NCBI GenBank assembly: GCA_050184225.1
Contig: JBFXAN010000005.1
Location: forward strand, 13,833 to 77,832
Direction: 5' to 3'
DNA from: JBFXAN01 sp050184225
Lineage (GTDB): Bacteria; Chloroflexota; Dehalococcoidia; CAUJGQ01
Length of the DNA stretch: 64,000 bases
Position numbers and translations under genes: made by a program. Below, one piece after another: positions 49,017 to 58,045 of this stretch; the stretch's first letter is position 1, and every line of letters begins with the position of its first letter. The notes beneath the pieces were generated by a model. That model was not told the DNA's origin. It saw nothing but the letters and a program-made list of their open reading frames with translations, and did no database searches.

Positions 49017-49694
49017 TCAGCGGGCCACGGCCGCGGACCCAAGGTGAGCTTTGCGCGCCGGAAGGTCGGTGACAGCGCTGTGCGGGCGCGACCGGCATAG
49101 AGTCGAACGGGAGGAGTAGCTGATGCGACTCGATAGCAAGATGACAGGGGTCACGATTGGCGCCTCCGGCATGGCTGAGGAGTGTGTGGTATACGCTGCC
49201 TGCCACAGCCGTCGCAATTCGGCAGCAAGCACGATTATGTCGCTCAGCTCGCCCGCCGATACACGCATGCATAGCTCCACGATCGCGGATTCCGGGAGCT
49301 GCGTGGGGACAGACACGCCGGCTCGACACAGATAGTAGGCGGCCAGCAGAAAACCCCCGCGCTTGGTGCCGTCGTTGAACAGATGTCTCTGTGTGACACC
49401 CCGCAGTAGGAGGGCAGCCTTCCCGAAGTTGTCGGGGTGAGGATCCTCCCCGCCGAACGTCTGGAAGGCAGCACCGACCACCTGCTCGACCAACCCCACT
49501 CCTCGGACGGGACGACCACGGCCACCAAACTCGCTGACGGCAAGCAAATTGAAGTATGTCGCGGCCGCGCTTAGCAGCCGGACCTTGGTCAGCGTGCTTT
49601 CGGTGTCGGTGCTGGTGAAGTCAATTGGCTGCTGCAGGATGAGTCGCAACCGCGTGAGTATCTCAGTCAGAGACGCCGGCGGATCGTCTGCCAT
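49017..49694 (-). CDS. Fic/Doc-family toxin-like protein
   Basis: 225 residues. The Fic signature is HLFNDGTKRGGFLLAAY at H104-R112, nearly the Doc form H-x-F-x-D-G-N-K-R, but the Asn is Thr (T110). Doc toxins phosphorylate EF-Tu; Fic enzymes AMPylate. The genuine domain probably ends near residue 170 (LRRLWQAAYTTHSSA). The following tail (PIVTPVILLSSR and on) is the antisense reading of an SDR remnant, so the C-terminus has been extended by insertion into other sequence. A small gene ends 5 bases before it, as expected for a toxin-antitoxin pair. Confidence 0.7.
   Translation of the reverse strand: MADDPPASLTEILTRLRLILQQPIDFTSTDTESTLTKVRLLSAAATYFNLLAVSEFGGRGRPVRGVGLVEQVVGAAFQTFGGEDPHPDNFGKAALLLRGVTQRHLFNDGTKRGGFLLAAYYLCRAGVSVPTQLPESAIVELCMRVSAGELSDIIVLAAELRRLWQAAYTTHSSAMPEAPIVTPVILLSSRISYSSRSTLCRSRPHSAVTDLPARKAHLGSAAVAR
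49123..49179 (+). pseudogene. 5' remnant of the SDR gene, copy A
   Basis: ATG 49123, with GGGAGGAG upstream, reads MRLDSKMTGVTIGASGMAEE, clearly a degraded version of MRLDGKVAVITGGASGMGKA in the intact SDR at 58046. Similarity stops after about 19 codons. The opposite strand here is read as the tail of the Doc-like gene. Confidence 0.75.
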
Positions 49695-49699
49695 GCTGG

Positions 49700-49891
49700 C
49701 TAAGAGCCGTCGCCTTCGACCTGGGCCAGGCGTGTCAGAATTCGGCGTACATCCGGCCGCTCCACCATCTCCTCGTAGAAGTCCTGTGATGAGATGGCCT
49801 GGTCGCGCGGATCAGATTCGGCGCCGGCTGCTCCCGAATTGGGAGGCGGACTTGGGCGACGTCGACGAGGCTGTCCGGCAAGATTCGTCAT
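49700..49891 (-). CDS. Small protein upstream of the Doc-like gene, candidate antitoxin
   Basis: 63 residues from ATG 49891. A basic, Pro/Arg-rich N-terminus (AGQPRRRRPSPPPNSG) could be a DNA- or RNA-binding arm, and the C-terminal helix QDFYEEMVERPDVRRILTRL could bind the toxin. It does not look like Phd. It ends 5 bases before the Doc-like ATG, so the two are almost surely cotranscribed. Function is inferred from position only. Confidence 0.5.
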   Translation of the reverse strand: MTNLAGQPRRRRPSPPPNSGAAGAESDPRDQAISSQDFYEEMVERPDVRRILTRLAQVEGDGS

Positions 49892-49945
49892 GGCAGGAGC
49901 GATCATAGCACGGACGGCAGCAGCGCACCGTCGCCGGCAAGCTGG

Positions 49946-49951
49946 TATACT
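49946..49951 (+). promoter_or_regulatory. -10 box of the SDR-type promoter, upstream copy
   Basis: TATACT inside CTGGTATACTCGCGCCGC (49942-49959), exactly repeated at 57947-57964 before the intact SDR. The -35 is not clear. Confidence 0.45.
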
Positions 49952-50024
49952 CGCGCCGCCGCTGGGCCGAGGGCCGGGCCAGGCAGGCACACCCAGTCCA
50001 ACCTCGCCCCTGAAGGAGCGATCA

Positions 50025-50147
50025 ATGCGACTTGATGGCAAGGTGGCGGTGATCACGGGCGGCGCCTCCGGCATGGGCAAGGCGACGGCATCCCACTTTG
50101 TTGAGGAGGGCGCCCGCGTCGTGATCGGTGATAATCAGTTCGTGTGA
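50025..50147 (+). pseudogene. 5' remnant of the SDR gene, copy B
   Basis: About 107 bases from ATG 50025 match the start of the intact SDR gene (58046) with few changes, encoding MRLDGKVAVITGGASGMGKA then TASHFVEEGARVVIGD, and then end at a stop after DNQFV. SD AAGGAGCG is still present, so a 40-residue peptide could be made. The rest of the gene is absent. Confidence 0.85.
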
Positions 50148-50277
50148 CGTTAAACGTCAGGTTCTTCATGCCCGCCGCTGAACCTCCCGCCTTCCGCCAT
50201 CATTTCCCATCGTTCATGCTGTCTGCCCCTGGCGGGGATAGCGCGGGGCGCGGGTAATCGTGCCGCCCGGAGGAACG

Positions 50278-53043
50278 ATGTCGAGTGCCCATCTTGGGCC
50301 AGCGCTCCTTGGCCGCAGCACCGAGTGTGATTCCTTCGATCGCCTGCTGGAGAGCGCGCGCGCGGGTCAGAGCCGGGTGCTGGTCGTACGCGGCGAGGCG
50401 GGGGCCGGCAAGTCGGCGTTGTTGGAGTACCTGGTGGGGCGGGCGTCCGGGTGTCGCGTCGCGCGCGCGGCAGGCGTCGAGGCCGAGATGGAGCTTGCCT
50501 ACGCGGGTGTGCATCAGCTGTGTGCGCCGCTGCTGGACCACCGAGCGCGGCTGCCCGGCCCGCAGCGGGACGCACTCGGGACGGTGTTCGGCCTGAGCGC
50601 AGGACCGGCACCCGATCGCTTTCTCGTCGGCCTGGCCGTCCTCGGCCTGCTGTCTGAGGTCGCAGAGGAGCGGCCGCTCCTCTGCGTAATCGATGATGCG
50701 CAATGGCTGGACCGGGCGTCGATGCAGACGCTGGCGTTCGTCGCGCGCCGTCTCTTGGCGGAGCCGCTCGGCATGGTCTTCGCGGTGCGTGAGCCCAGCG
50801 AGCTGCGGGAGGTGGCGGGACTCCCGGAGTTGCGGGTCGGCGGACTGAGTGACGGCGATTCGCGCGCGCTGCTGGGCCGCGCGATCCCCGGACGATTGGA
50901 CGAGCGGGTGCGCGACCGGATCATCGCCGAGACGCGTGGCAACCCGCTCGCGTTGCTGGAGTTGCCCAGGGGGCTGACACCCGCGGAGCTTGCGGGCGGG
51001 TTCGGGCTTCCCGACCCAAAACCGCTGGCGAACCGCATTGAGGAGAGCTTCGTGCGAAGGCTCGAGTCGCTCCCCGACGAGGCACAACGGTTGTTGCTGC
51101 TGGCGGCCGCCGAACCAACCGGCGATGTGAGCTTGTTGTGGCGTGCGGCCGGACGGCTCGGACTGGGAGCAGATGCAGCGGCGCCGGCGCAGTCCGCAGG
51201 ATTGCTCGATCTCGGTGTCCGTGCGCGGTTCCATCATCCGCTCGTACGGTCGGCGGTCTACCAGAGGGCGTCCCCACCCGACCGACGGCAGGCGCATCTG
51301 GCGCTGGCCGAGGCCACGGATCCGGCCGCCGATCCCGATCGCCGGGCGTGGCACCGCGCGCACGCGGCGGGCGCCGCCGACGAGGATGTGGCCGCGGAGC
51401 TCGAGCGCTCGGCGGGCCGGGCGGAGGCGCGTGGCGGCATTGCGGCGGCGGCGGCGTTCCTCGAACGATCGGCTGCTCTGACGCCCGATCCGGTCCGCCG
51501 CGCGCAACGCGCCCTGGATGCCGCAGAGGCCAAGTTCCAGGCAGGGGCGTTGGAGCCGGCGGTTGCCCTGCTCGCCATCGCAGAAGTGGGACCGCTCGAC
51601 GAGCTCCGGCACGCACGCCACGATCTCCTGCGTGCCCGGATCGCGTTCGCCCAGCGCCGCGGCAATGAGGCGGCGCCGCTGTTGCTGGATGCGGCTCGGC
51701 GTCTTGAACCCCTCGACGCCGGACTCGCCCGTGAGACCTACCTCGAAGCGCTGCGCGCGGCAAACGTCGCCGGTCGCCTCAGCGGCAACGTGGGCGTCGT
51801 GGAGGTTGCCAGGGCCGCGCGGGCCGCGCCGCCCGCGCCACCGCCGGAGCGGGCGATTGATCTGCTCCTGGACGGCCTGGCGATGGAGTTCACCGAGGGC
51901 CACGCGACCGCCGTGTCAACGCTGCACCGTGCGCTGGAGGCCTTTCGACGGGATGCGCAACGCGGTGAGGACAACATCAGGGGATTGTTGTGGCTGGCAT
52001 GGGTGTACGGGGCCGACGCGTGGGATGACGAGACCTTCTATGAGGTGGCCGAGCGGGCGGTCAAGCGCGCCCGCGATGCCGGCGCGCTCGCTGAACTACC
52101 CGTCGCCATTGAATATCTCGCGGGACTGCATGTGCAAACGGGCGAACTCGCCGCCGCGGCGCCGCTCTTTGACGAGGCCACCGCGATCACAGCGGCCACC
52201 GGCTACGCGCCGCTGAGATACAACACACTCTCGCTTCTCGCTTGGTGCGGCGCCGAAGCCCAAGTGGTACCGCTGATCGACGCCCGCATCCAGGATGCGT
52301 TCGCCTCCGGCGAAGGTCGGGCAATCGGTGTCGCCTCGTACGCGGCCGCGGTGCTGTACAACGGCCTTGGCCACTACGATGCCGCCCTCGACGCCGCCCA
52401 GCGGGCATGTGAGCACGACGACTTTGGCTTCATCGGTTGGTCGCTCTTCGAGCTCGTCGAGGCAAGCGTCCGATGCGGCGCTGGTGATATAGCGGCGACG
52501 GCGATGCGGCGCCTGGAGGATCACGTCCGCGACGCGGGCACGAACTGGGCGTTCGGCGTTGCGGCCCGCTCACGCGCCCTGCTCAGTGACGGCCAGGCTG
52601 CCGACATCCTCTACCGCGAGGCGATCGAACGGCTCGCACGGAGCCGCTGCGCCGCCTACCTCGCCCGCACGCACCTGGTGTACGGCGAGTGGCTGCGCCG
52701 GGAGAACCGGCGTCTGGACGCTCGCGAGCAGTTGCACACGGCCCACGAGATGTTCAGTCACATGGGCGCCGAAGCGTTCGCCGAGCGCGCGCGCCGCGAG
52801 CTGTCGGCCACCGGGGAGACGGCGCGCCGGCGGATCGTGGACACGCGCAACGTCCTGACTCCCCAGGAGGCGCAGATCGCCCGTCTCGCCCGCGACGGTC
52901 TCTCCAACCCCGAAATCGGCGCACAACTCTTCATCAGCCCGCGAACCGCGCAGTATCACCTGCACAAGGTCTTCGCCAAGCTCGACATCACCTCGCGCAA
53001 CCAGCTCCTCCGCGTTCCTGCCAGCCGCCTCGCCACCACCTAG
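50278..53043 (+). CDS. Large LuxR-family STAND transcriptional regulator
   Basis: 921 residues from ATG 50278 (SD GGAGGA; an earlier GTG lacks one). N-terminal AAA domain with LLGRSTECDSFDRLLESARA, Walker A GEAGAGKS (39-46), and Walker B PLLCVIDDAQWLDRASMQ. A helical repeat region (about 400-840) follows, then the LuxR helix-turn-helix LTPQEAQIARLARDGLSNPE with ISPRTAQYHLHKVFAKLDIT. Similar proteins control hydrolase, transport or antibiotic genes; the two alpha/beta hydrolase genes just downstream are candidate targets. Confidence 0.92.
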   Translation: MSSAHLGPALLGRSTECDSFDRLLESARAGQSRVLVVRGEAGAGKSALLEYLVGRASGCRVARAAGVEAEMELAYAGVHQLCAPLLDHRARLPGPQRDALGTVFGLSAGPAPDRFLVGLAVLGLLSEVAEERPLLCVIDDAQWLDRASMQTLAFVARRLLAEPLGMVFAVREPSELREVAGLPELRVGGLSDGDSRALLGRAIPGRLDERVRDRIIAETRGNPLALLELPRGLTPAELAGGFGLPDPKPLANRIEESFVRRLESLPDEAQRLLLLAAAEPTGDVSLLWRAAGRLGLGADAAAPAQSAGLLDLGVRARFHHPLVRSAVYQRASPPDRRQAHLALAEATDPAADPDRRAWHRAHAAGAADEDVAAELERSAGRAEARGGIAAAAAFLERSAALTPDPVRRAQRALDAAEAKFQAGALEPAVALLAIAEVGPLDELRHARHDLLRARIAFAQRRGNEAAPLLLDAARRLEPLDAGLARETYLEALRAANVAGRLSGNVGVVEVARAARAAPPAPPPERAIDLLLDGLAMEFTEGHATAVSTLHRALEAFRRDAQRGEDNIRGLLWLAWVYGADAWDDETFYEVAERAVKRARDAGALAELPVAIEYLAGLHVQTGELAAAAPLFDEATAITAATGYAPLRYNTLSLLAWCGAEAQVVPLIDARIQDAFASGEGRAIGVASYAAAVLYNGLGHYDAALDAAQRACEHDDFGFIGWSLFELVEASVRCGAGDIAATAMRRLEDHVRDAGTNWAFGVAARSRALLSDGQAADILYREAIERLARSRCAAYLARTHLVYGEWLRRENRRLDAREQLHTAHEMFSHMGAEAFAERARRELSATGETARRRIVDTRNVLTPQEAQIARLARDGLSNPEIGAQLFISPRTAQYHLHKVFAKLDITSRNQLLRVPASRLATT

Positions 53044-53194
53044 CGATTCTGTTTCTCTGCGCCTGTTTCGACGACCGCTCGATGTGGCTTCACGCACGCG
53101 GTCGTATCGCGACGAGCGACCTTCGCCGGCGCTGTGACCGGGGCGAGCGCCTGCCGCTACCGGCGGCTCGCCGGCTAGCCATCCAGTTGGCTAG

Positions 53195-53222
53195 CGAGTG
53201 GCCCGCGTTGCGACTGGCCACT
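53195..53222 (+). terminator. Hairpin after the LuxR gene
   Basis: GAGTGGCC/GGCCACTC arms, 8 perfect pairs with a 12-base loop, in the 289-base gap before the next gene. The rest of the gap holds short GC-rich repeats (GGCTAGCC) and no gene. Confidence 0.35.
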
Positions 53223-53332
53223 CAGGCTGGCGTCCTGGCGGACTCGAACGCCTCCCCGATCGCGCGATGCTCACCGCACAGCGCACGCATCGCCACCGGC
53301 CCGCTTGGCGTGGCCAATGGAAGGAGTACCTC

Positions 53333-54046
53333 ATGACGGCCACGATCGTTCTCGTCCATGGCGCGTTCGCCGAGTCCGCGAGCTGGGACGGCGTCATCGA
53401 TCCGCTGCTCGGCGCGGGCCATCGCGTGATCGCCGCGGCCAACCCGCTGCGGAGCCTGGCCGCCGACGCCGCGGCCGTCGCCGACATCGTCCGTACGGTC
53501 GATGGGCCGGTCGTGCTCGCCGGCCACTCCTACGGCGGCGCCGTGATCTCCAACGTCCCCGCCGACGCTGGCGAGATAGCCGGGCTTGTCTACGTGGCGG
53601 GCTTTGCGCCCGAAACCGGCGAGACGTGCATTTCGTTGTCCGGCATGTTCCCCGGCAGCACGCTCGGCGAAGTGCTGCGGCCGGTGCCGCGCGGTGACGG
53701 CACGACCGACCTGTACATCGCCGATGACCGGTTCCACGGCCAGTTCTGCGCGGACGTGCCGTCACCGCAGGCAGCGCGGATGGCCGCCACGCAGCGGCCG
53801 GTGACGCAGGAGGCGCTCGCCGAACCGTCCGGCGCGCGGCCGCTGTGGCGCGAGCGGCCGTCGTGGTTCCTGTTCGGGGATGAGGACCACCACATTCCCG
53901 CGGCCCTCCAGCGCTTCATGGCCAAGCGCGCCGGTGCCCGCCGCACGATCGAAATCCCGGGCGCGTCGCACGCGATCGCCGTCTCGCAGGCCGCGGCGAC
54001 CGCCGACCTGATCTTGGCGGCCGCGCGCAGCGCCGCGGTCGCCTGA
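53333..54046 (+). CDS. Alpha/beta hydrolase (cytosolic paralog)
   Basis: 237 residues from ATG 53333 (SD AAGGAG). The esterase fold shows TIVLVHGAFAESASWDGVID with the oxyanion His-Gly, the nucleophile S66 in LAGHSYGGAV, an Asp in FLFGDEDHHI and the His in GASHAIAVSQ. It resembles small esterases of the 'alpha/beta hydrolase, EstC-like' group. It is closely related in sequence to the secreted enzyme at 54185 (both have NPLRS.., GHSYGGAVI), so the pair arose by duplication. Confidence 0.9.
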   Translation: MTATIVLVHGAFAESASWDGVIDPLLGAGHRVIAAANPLRSLAADAAAVADIVRTVDGPVVLAGHSYGGAVISNVPADAGEIAGLVYVAGFAPETGETCISLSGMFPGSTLGEVLRPVPRGDGTTDLYIADDRFHGQFCADVPSPQAARMAATQRPVTQEALAEPSGARPLWRERPSWFLFGDEDHHIPAALQRFMAKRAGARRTIEIPGASHAIAVSQAAATADLILAAARSAAVA

Positions 54047-54078
54047 CTCCAACACAACTACAGGAAAAGGAGTCCCTC

Positions 54079-54171
54079 ATGAGCTCATCCTCGTCCGGCG
54101 TCCTTGCTGCCGGGCCGCGGGCACCACCGTCCGGCCGCGATCCCCCGTCCACGCAGAATACGCACACCTGA
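54079..54171 (+). pseudogene. Short ORF with a duplicated leader, probable third hydrolase remnant
   Basis: A 30-codon ORF (MSSSSSGVLAAGPRAPPSGR...) behind GGAAAAGGAGTCCCTCATGA. That leader matches the one before the 53333 hydrolase (GGAAGGAGTACCTCATGA). The protein itself has no hydrolase sequence, so it is most likely a degenerate duplicate or a leader peptide. Confidence 0.35.
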
Positions 54172-54184
54172 GAAGGAGTATCCT

Positions 54185-55051
54185 GTGACCGCTTACCACC
54201 TCGCCGCACGATTGAACGTCAACCGCAACGTCATTCGTCTCGCTGCACTGGCCGGGTTGCTCGGCCTGATAGGAGTGTTCTCGATGACCGCCTCCGCTCA
54301 ATCCACTACCGCTTCGCAGACTGCGACCAAGCCCACGATCGTCCTGGTACACGGCGCCTGGGATAATTCCTCCGGCTGGAACGGAGTGATCGAGCGCCTG
54401 CACGCCGAGGGGTATCAGGCGATCGCCCTGCCCAACCCACTGCGCAGCGTCACCAGCGACGCCGCTTACATCGCCAGCACGCTCGCCGGCATCCCCGGCC
54501 CCATCGTCCTCGTCGGCCACTCCTACGGCGGCGCCGTCATCACCAACGCCGCCGCCGGTAACGCCAACGTCAAAGCGTTGGTCTACGTTGCCGCCATGAT
54601 CCCGGACGTGGGCGAGAATCAGTTCACCCTCCTCGGTCAGTTCCCGGGCAGTCAGATCAACCCCGACACCTCGTTTGACGTGCGCGAGTACCCGCTGCCC
54701 GACGGCACCATGGGCCAGGACACCTACCTCAAGCCCGAGGTGGTCCAGCAGGCCTTCGCCCAGGACCTCCCCGCCAGCACCGTGGCGCTGATGGCGGCCA
54801 CCCAGCGCCCGCTCGCCGTCGCGACGTTCTTCGAACCATCGGCCGCCGCGGCGTGGCAGACGATTCCCGCCTACTGCGTGGTCGCCACCGAGGACAACAC
54901 GATCGGCACCGCCAACGTGCGCGCCATGGCGCAACGCGCCTGCCCCGCTGACAACATCGTCGAGGTCGATGCCTCCCATGTGGTGATGATCTCGCAGCCC
55001 CAGGCTGTTACCGAGGTCATCATCCAGGCCGCTGGTGTTACCGCCCAGTAG
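54185..55051 (+). CDS. Secreted alpha/beta hydrolase (paralog)
   Basis: 288 residues from GTG 54185 (SD AGAAGGAG). It has a signal peptide through about residue 38 (LAGLLGLIGVFSMTASAQS). The hydrolase core begins PTIVLVHGAWDNSSGWNG; nucleophile S113 in LVGHSYGGAVITNAA, and a C-terminal DASHVVMISQPQAV with the catalytic His. It is about 50 residues longer than its cytosolic neighbour, owing to the signal. Ends at the hairpin preceding the STAND gene. Confidence 0.9.
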   Translation: MTAYHLAARLNVNRNVIRLAALAGLLGLIGVFSMTASAQSTTASQTATKPTIVLVHGAWDNSSGWNGVIERLHAEGYQAIALPNPLRSVTSDAAYIASTLAGIPGPIVLVGHSYGGAVITNAAAGNANVKALVYVAAMIPDVGENQFTLLGQFPGSQINPDTSFDVREYPLPDGTMGQDTYLKPEVVQQAFAQDLPASTVALMAATQRPLAVATFFEPSAAAAWQTIPAYCVVATEDNTIGTANVRAMAQRACPADNIVEVDASHVVMISQPQAVTEVIIQAAGVTAQ

Positions 55052-55125
55052 CAAGACTGCCTGCCACGTCCCGACCGGGCGGCCTCAGACCGGTCGTTCC
55101 CGGTCGTTGCAAAGATGCGGCAGAT

Positions 55126-55160
55126 AGGGGTGCGTGGACGATTTACGTCCACGCACCCCT
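55126..55160. promoter_or_regulatory. 15-bp perfect hairpin in the leader of the STAND gene
   Basis: AGGGGTGCGTGGACG and its exact complement (55126-55140 with 55146-55160) around loop ATTTA, 29 bases before the chosen start and 74 bases after the hydrolase stop. No T-tract follows. It may terminate the upstream transcript or control translation of the STAND gene. Confidence 0.6.
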
Positions 55161-55189
55161 CCGTGCGGCGCACGACCAAGGAGCTTGAG

Positions 55190-57910
55190 TTGACCAGCCA
55201 CATGAAGAACTTGCCATCTGATACCCTCGCCCGCGACGTCACCCTGCCCACAAGCCAGGATCCGACAGACTCGGTGAAGGACATCCACGTCATGACCGAG
55301 GGCCAGGCGCCCAGCACGGCCATCCGCACTCCGGACCAGCGTCTGCGCGTCTTCGTGAGCTCGACGCTGACCGAGCTCGCCGAGGAGCGCGCCGCCGTGG
55401 CCCGCGCCATCGCCTCCCTCCGGCTCACACCGGTGCTCTTCGAGCTTGGCGCCCGACCGTACCCACCGCGCGAGCTGTACCGGGCCTACCTGGCGCAGAG
55501 CGACATCTTCATCGGCCTGTACTGGCAGCGCTATGGCTGGGTCGGGCCCGGTATGGAGATCTCGGGCCTGGAAGACGAATTCGAGCTCTCCCAGTCGATG
55601 CCCCGCCTCCTCTACCTCAAGACGCCGGCGCCGGAGCGGGAAGCGCGGCTGACCGCGATGATCGAGCGGCTTGGGTCGGAGGCGACCAATTCCTACCGAT
55701 CGTTCCGGAGTCCCCGTGAGCTTGGGCGCCTGATCCGCGACGACCTCGCCGTGCTGCTCAGCGAGCGGTTCGCGGTCGGGGACAACGGTACGACGCGTTC
55801 GGCCTCCCCAGATTTGGGCAGTAGCCCGCGCCGCCCGCGCTCCCTACCGTCGACTTCTACCTCGTTGATCGGGCGCGAGCACGACATCGACCAGGTCTCC
55901 CAGTTGCTGGAGACACCCGAGGTTCGGCTGGTCACCCTCACCGGTCCCGGCGGGATCGGCAAGACCCGGCTGGCGGTGGCGGTGGGCGAGCGCCTGGAGG
56001 ATCGCCACCCGATGACCACGGTGTTCGTGCCGCTGGCATCGATTGCCCAGCCGGAGCTGGTGCTGCCGCAGATCACCGCCGCGGTGGGTGTGTCCGTGGA
56101 AGGGACGCGCTCACCGCTGGACGTCCTGGCCGAACACCTCGCGGACACACCGACGCTGCTTGTGCTGGACAACCTCGAACAGGTCATCGGTGTTGGACCC
56201 GACCTCGACGAGCTTCTGAACCGCTGTCCTGGCCTGAAGATCCTGGCCACCAGCCGAACGGTGCTGCGGCTGCGCGCTGAGCACGAGTATCCGGTCGCAC
56301 CCCTGTCGGTGCCCGCGTTCCCGCAGCGCCCGCCGATCGAGCAACTGGCGGCGTTGCCGGCAGTTGCACTCTTCGTCGATCGAGCCCGAGCAGTGCGCCA
56401 CAACTTCACCTTGACCGAAGACAACGCCCTCGCGGTCGCGGAGATCTGCCGGCGCCTTGACGGGCTGCCGCTCGCGATCGAGTTGGCGGCAGCCCGCGTC
56501 CGGCTGCTGGACCCGAATGCGTTGCTTGCCCGGCTCGGGCGTCGCCTCGACGCGCTGGGTACCGGCCCGGTCGATCTCCCCGAACGTCAGCGCACGCTGC
56601 GCGCGGCGATCGAGTGGAGCGTCGGACTGCTTGATGACGCCGAGCGCGACATGCTGGCCGCGCTGTCGGTCTTCGTCGATGGCTGGACGATCGAGGCGGC
56701 GGTGCGGGTGAGCGGTGTCGACGAGAATAGGACGATTGACCTGCTTGATGCGCTCGCCGGACACAGCCTCGTGAACGTCGCCGCTGTGGATGATGGTCCC
56801 AGGTTCCGCATGCTCGAGACCGTCCGAGAGTTCTCGGCTGAACTCCTTGCCGCCAGGCCGGACCACACCGATATCGAGCGGCGCCATGCGACGTACTTCC
56901 GTGAGTTCGTGGAGAACGCCGTGTGGCCATTGCCCAGCGAGACCGAGTGGGCCGAACGTCTCCAATCTGAAGAAGGGAACCTGCGGCTCGCCATCCGCTG
57001 GTTCTTTGTCCATGACATCTCGCCGCTGCCTCATATCTTCCGCAACCTCTGGCGGTTCTGGCAGTTGCGCGATCGCATGGCCGAAGGTCGGGCGTGGATC
57101 GAAGAGCTCCTGCCACGCGTCGCCACCTTGGATGACTACGCGCAGGCCGAGTTGTGGTTGGCGTCAGGGATGACGGCGGGGGAGGTCGGTGACGACGACC
57201 GCGCCCTGGCCGCGGCCAAAGCGATCGAGCAGTTGCAGACGCGCATCGACGACCCCGTCCTCGATAGCGCGATGCAGATGGCCATGTCGTGGGCTCTACC
57301 GATCACCAACGACCTTGACGGCGCGCTGCAGGCCGCGTCGAGGTCACTCCAAGAGTTCCGCCGGCAAGACGAGCCGCATTTGGCTGCCAACGCCGCGTTC
57401 ACGCTGGGCATGCTGGAGATGGCGAAGGGCCGGCTCGAAGCCGCGCAGCAACACCTCACCGAGGTCTATGAACTAGGTGGGCGGCGGCTGGGCGACACCT
57501 GGCTCACATCGGTCGCGCGTGTGCAACTCGCCTCGCTCGCGGTCGAGGATAGGCGACTCGACGAGGCCCGCACCCTGCTGGACGAGTCACTGGAGGCGAG
57601 CGTGGGCATCGAACGCAGCACCCTGATGGTGACCTTCTGCCTCGTCACGTACGCCCAGCTCGCACTGGCGCAAGGAGACCAGTTGCGGGCCGCGTTGGCC
57701 CTGGGTGCGGTCGATGGGCTGCGGGGTCGTGCGGGGCTACGCGCCTGGCCAATGCTGCGACCTGGTGAGGCCAGGCTACTCGCCAGCGTTGAGCAGGCAT
57801 GCGACCCAGGACAATTCAAGGAATCCCTCGCCACAGGCGCGCAACTCAACCTGCGTGAAGCGATTGCCATCGCGCGGGGCGACGACTCCACCGAATTCCC
57901 AGGTCGATAA
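55190..57910 (+). CDS. DUF4062 - NB-ARC STAND ATPase with TPR-like region
   Basis: 906 residues from TTG 55190, which AAGGAG precedes by 6 bases; in-frame ATGs occur at 55202 and 55292. Residues about 52-130 are a DUF4062 domain (LRVFVSSTLTELAEERAAVA, SDIFIGLYWQRYGWV), a fold often at the head of effector or signalling proteins. An NB-ARC ATPase follows: Walker A GPGGIGKT at 252-259, TPTLLVLDNLEQV, ILATSRTVLRL, and GLPLAIELAAARVRLL. The last 350 residues are helical repeats. There is no DNA-binding domain, so it acts by protein contact; roles in regulation or defence are both possible. Confidence 0.88.
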   Translation: MTSHMKNLPSDTLARDVTLPTSQDPTDSVKDIHVMTEGQAPSTAIRTPDQRLRVFVSSTLTELAEERAAVARAIASLRLTPVLFELGARPYPPRELYRAYLAQSDIFIGLYWQRYGWVGPGMEISGLEDEFELSQSMPRLLYLKTPAPEREARLTAMIERLGSEATNSYRSFRSPRELGRLIRDDLAVLLSERFAVGDNGTTRSASPDLGSSPRRPRSLPSTSTSLIGREHDIDQVSQLLETPEVRLVTLTGPGGIGKTRLAVAVGERLEDRHPMTTVFVPLASIAQPELVLPQITAAVGVSVEGTRSPLDVLAEHLADTPTLLVLDNLEQVIGVGPDLDELLNRCPGLKILATSRTVLRLRAEHEYPVAPLSVPAFPQRPPIEQLAALPAVALFVDRARAVRHNFTLTEDNALAVAEICRRLDGLPLAIELAAARVRLLDPNALLARLGRRLDALGTGPVDLPERQRTLRAAIEWSVGLLDDAERDMLAALSVFVDGWTIEAAVRVSGVDENRTIDLLDALAGHSLVNVAAVDDGPRFRMLETVREFSAELLAARPDHTDIERRHATYFREFVENAVWPLPSETEWAERLQSEEGNLRLAIRWFFVHDISPLPHIFRNLWRFWQLRDRMAEGRAWIEELLPRVATLDDYAQAELWLASGMTAGEVGDDDRALAAAKAIEQLQTRIDDPVLDSAMQMAMSWALPITNDLDGALQAASRSLQEFRRQDEPHLAANAAFTLGMLEMAKGRLEAAQQHLTEVYELGGRRLGDTWLTSVARVQLASLAVEDRRLDEARTLLDESLEASVGIERSTLMVTFCLVTYAQLALAQGDQLRAALALGAVDGLRGRAGLRAWPMLRPGEARLLASVEQACDPGQFKESLATGAQLNLREAIAIARGDDSTEFPGR

Positions 57911-57950
57911 GAACCCACGTTGTTGAATCATGGTTCGTGCGTCGAACTGG

Positions 57951-57956
57951 TATACT
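57951..57956 (+). promoter_or_regulatory. -10 box of the SDR promoter
   Basis: TATACT in the block CTGGTATACTCGCGCCGC (57947-57964), which is also present upstream of SDR remnant copy B. The -35 is not obvious (TTGAAT is 22 bases away). Confidence 0.45.
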
Positions 57957-58045
57957 CGCGCCGCTACAAGGGTAGGCGGGGGCTCGGCGAGGGTCCGCGC
58001 GATGGACGATAAGACGATAACGATAACGACAAAAGGAGGTGGCCC

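Noticed and set aside
50025..50147. A functional 40-aa peptide from SDR remnant B
   Set aside because: It retains an SD but holds only the cofactor-loop half of a Rossmann fold, so a truncated duplicate explains it better.
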